A stretch of DNA of 64,000 nt. Origin: Pycnococcus provasolii. Its lineage: Eukaryota; Chlorophyta; Pseudoscourfieldiophyceae; Pseudoscourfieldiales. The position numbers were made by a program, and so were the translations under genes. Numbering within the stretch: position 1 is the stretch's first letter; each line of letters starts with the position of its first letter. Positions 62,320 to 64,000 of this stretch are shown here, piece after piece. The notes beneath the pieces are model-generated. The model worked only from the letters and a program-made list of their open reading frames with translations, was not told the DNA's origin and ran no database searches. The DNA lies in contig CP150556.1 in the NCBI GenBank assembly GCA_049487715.1, positions 372,001 to 436,000 on the forward strand. The letters are read 5' to 3'.

Positions 62320-64000
62320 ATGTCCGGCGTATACGGCTCGACCGTCGAAGACGTCGACGACTCCGAGCTCGAGACGATTATGGTGCACGGCCCTGGTGGT
62401 GGTGGTGGTGGTGGTGGCCCTGGTGGTGGAGTTGGCCCTCGTCGCGACTCGCTCTCCTCCTTGCAAGGTGGTGGTGGTGGTGGCCTTCCTGCTGGTGGTG
62501 GTGGTGGCCTTGCTCCCGAACGCCGCCGCGACTCGCTCTCCTCCGTGCAAGGTGGTGGTGGTGGTGGCCTTCCTGCTGGTGGTAATGAACTTGCACTTGC
62601 AGAGCGTGAGCACTTGCAAGATGAAAAACAAGAAGGAAATGGGAATAGGCCGGCCATGGCGCCCTCCGACGTCGACTCCGACGAAGACCACTTCGACGAA
62701 GTCTTCCACGACGAAGATGAACAATATGAGGAGGAGAGAGATACGAGCGCAACCTTGAGAGACAGGGGGAGAACGCAAGTGACCATGATGAGACGCGTCT
62801 GTGCAGCCGTCGGTGAACCGCTTCCGCCGTCCACATTTCTCGTCGACCCGAACGCGCCCATGGACGAAGTCGCGAGAGAACTCGCAGCCAGAACTGCTTC
62901 TTTCGCAGACCTTGCAAACTACGTGCACTCGGGCATGGACGTCGCGGGTGTCGACGACACGGACGTGCGGGCATTCTACACGACGTTGTGTGCTGCGGCG
63001 AAGGGTGTACGAAAAGGACGACAACCCGTGTTTCGCGACGACTCCCTCACGCTGCACGAGTGGTATCTGCAGTTCCTCAACGGAAACTTTCAAATCGCAT
63101 GGAAAAGATACGCAGCCGGAGCGCGGTCGCGCGCGCTTGCCGCTGCCTCACGTCCTGACAGACCACACACAAGCTCGCTGCTCACGCTCGTGGCGACGAC
63201 GAGCGCGGATCCCAGCCAGATTCCCATCGCGCCCGAAACCGCTCTCACCGTTTTGCGCCTGCCACGGCACTACACGCGCGCAGTCGCCGCCTTAACCTTC
63301 CTTCCATTCACGGGCGCTGCCAGCTTGTTTGGTCTTGCACGCATAGCTGGCGACACCATCGATATGCTGCGCGTGCTCCTTGCCACCGCGGGAAATGCGG
63401 GAGGAGAAGGAGCAGTGGGCGGCGTCGGTGGTGCGAATTCCGGCACCGGAAAGATGGGCGCCGCGCTTGTGCTCGCGGTCTGCGTGACGCCCACGTGGCT
63501 TCTTGCCTTCTGCGGTCTCATGATTGTCGCGGCATTCCGACCTCGCTACACCACGGATGATGCCGTTGCTAGTCTCCTCATCTGTGCGTTTGTAGTAAGC
63601 CTGGCGGCGAGTCATATTGCGCGCTTGACCGAGCTATGCGCCGCGGCTGCGCAAGCGGCTCTTGACGAGGACGGTGCACGTGGCGCATCCTCGCCGCCGA
63701 GCCTGACTTTCCCAGGGGGTGAACGGCACATGGAACCAGATGCTCGCGCGAGCGTACGAGTGGTGCACCCACGCGAGGATGGTGTCTTCAAACTCGGTGA
63801 CATGTCCGCAACGGCAGCAGCCTCGACCGCCGCCGCACCTCCTCCTCAAAAGGCGTCTGATGCCGTGGTCGAATACGAGCCCCCTGCAAATAATGAGGAG
63901 GAGATCCTGCTTGCGGCGCGACGCGGCGCTGAAGAGGAGGAGGAGCAGCCAAGCGGTGCCGGTGTTCTGGATAATGGAAAGCGGCACAAGTACAGTGTAC
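62320..64000 (+). CDS. Unrecognised membrane protein with duplicated Gly-rich N-terminus (5' partial, runs off window)
   Basis: From ATG 62320 (MSGVYGSTVEDVDDSELE) the frame is open without a stop for 560 codons to the window edge. Residues about 25-92 are two copies of a Gly-rich unit (RRDSLSSLQGGGGGGLPAGG and RRDSLSSVQGGGGGGLPAGG), encoded by GGT repeats. A strongly acidic stretch follows (DSDEDHFDEVFHDEDEQYEEE, split here). A folded region includes ELAARTASFADLANYVHSGM and DSLTLHEWYLQFLNGNFQIAW. Two membrane segments occur near residues 315-335 and 370-400 (ALVLAVCVTPTWLLAFCGLM; ASLLICAFVVSLAASHIA). The rest is disordered and acidic. No family is recognised. Long minus-strand frames across this interval are shadows of it. 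Confidence 0.75.
   Translation, partial: MSGVYGSTVEDVDDSELETIMVHGPGGGGGGGGPGGGVGPRRDSLSSLQGGGGGGLPAGGGGGLAPERRRDSLSSVQGGGGGGLPAGGNELALAEREHLQDEKQEGNGNRPAMAPSDVDSDEDHFDEVFHDEDEQYEEERDTSATLRDRGRTQVTMMRRVCAAVGEPLPPSTFLVDPNAPMDEVARELAARTASFADLANYVHSGMDVAGVDDTDVRAFYTTLCAAAKGVRKGRQPVFRDDSLTLHEWYLQFLNGNFQIAWKRYAAGARSRALAAASRPDRPHTSSLLTLVATTSADPSQIPIAPETALTVLRLPRHYTRAVAALTFLPFTGAASLFGLARIAGDTIDMLRVLLATAGNAGGEGAVGGVGGANSGTGKMGAALVLAVCVTPTWLLAFCGLMIVAAFRPRYTTDDAVASLLICAFVVSLAASHIARLTELCAAAAQAALDEDGARGASSPPSLTFPGGERHMEPDARASVRVVHPREDGVFKLGDMSATAAASTAAAPPPQKASDAVVEYEPPANNEEEILLAARRGAEEEEEQPSGAGVLDNGKRHKYSV

Noticed and set aside
62044-63093. Large minus-strand frames near the right edge
   Set aside because: They are antisense to a 560-codon plus-strand frame that is open to the window edge and has membrane helices.
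1-64000. tRNA, rRNA, snoRNA and CRISPR arrays
   Set aside because: No tRNA B-box with a matching cloverleaf, no rRNA-like blocks and no regularly spaced repeats were found by eye. A covariance-model scan would be decisive.

Overview
This window is nuclear DNA from a compact, gene-dense microbial eukaryote. I count about 27 host protein genes in 64 kb. Most are single open frames; only a few have short spliceosomal introns (73-161 bp). The genes are textbook eukaryotic: ELP3, V-ATPase F, RRS1, a kinesin-14, ribosomal protein eL21, BUD23, NOT4, fibrillarin, a Sec1/Munc18 protein, Fes1/HspBP1 and a SAYSvFN protein. A plastid-type siroheme methyltransferase with a transit-like leader, a plant-type sulfotransferase/aminotransferase fusion and a split-barrel protein resembling the plant glutamyl-tRNA-reductase-binding protein suggest an alga. 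The telomere-type repeat is TTAGGG. I cannot choose with confidence between a prasinophyte-like green alga and a stramenopile or haptophyte. No bacterial or organellar DNA, rRNA, tRNA or CRISPR array was seen.

Layout. 0-9 kb: mitochondrial ATP synthase delta (one intron) divergent from a membrane-anchored ELP3, then V-ATPase F, a PDZ-less PSMD9, RRS1 and kinesin-14. 9-14 kb: a membrane alpha/beta hydrolase, eL21 and a sphingolipid delta-4 desaturase. 14-26 kb: a 2563-residue helical giant facing a HEATR6-like protein. 26-37 kb: the sulfotransferase/aminotransferase fusion, BUD23, an Ala/Glu/Lys coiled-coil giant and NOT4. 37-44 kb: two tandem secreted His-rich proteins, an ABCG transporter and the siroheme enzyme. 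44-50 kb: a SUI1-UIM-zinc-finger protein, fibrillarin, the split-barrel/DUF2470 protein and a repeat-bounded cassette. 50-56.7 kb: Fes1, the SAYSvFN protein, a possible MOCS2A dicistron and a Sec1/Munc18 protein. 56.8-61.0 kb: a complete DNA transposon inserted in a host frame. 62.3-64 kb: an unrecognised membrane protein that runs off the window edge.

The most unusual item is the transposon at 56777-61017. It has bipartite terminal inverted repeats and TA target duplications. Its convergent genes encode a THAP/DDE transposase of ISL2EU/IS4EU type and a protein combining an XPG/FEN1-like nuclease with SAP and SWIM motifs, where relatives are recalled to carry a YqaJ nuclease. Removing the element with one TA rejoins a host frame that ends in a membrane helix. 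Other strong signals are a SUI1-UIM-UIM-UIM-NZF architecture, two near-identical introns in one ABCG gene (introner-like), an ELP3 with a C-terminal membrane anchor, TTAGGG tracts that repeatedly sit just upstream of genes, and a small frame bounded by 179-bp direct repeats and outward-facing telomere tracts.

Caution: at least four conserved or otherwise convincing frames (fibrillarin, MOCS2A, the transposon nuclease, the cassette frame) are broken by single small shifts, mostly in homopolymers or short repeats. Assembly indels are a likely explanation and should be excluded before any of these is called a pseudogene.
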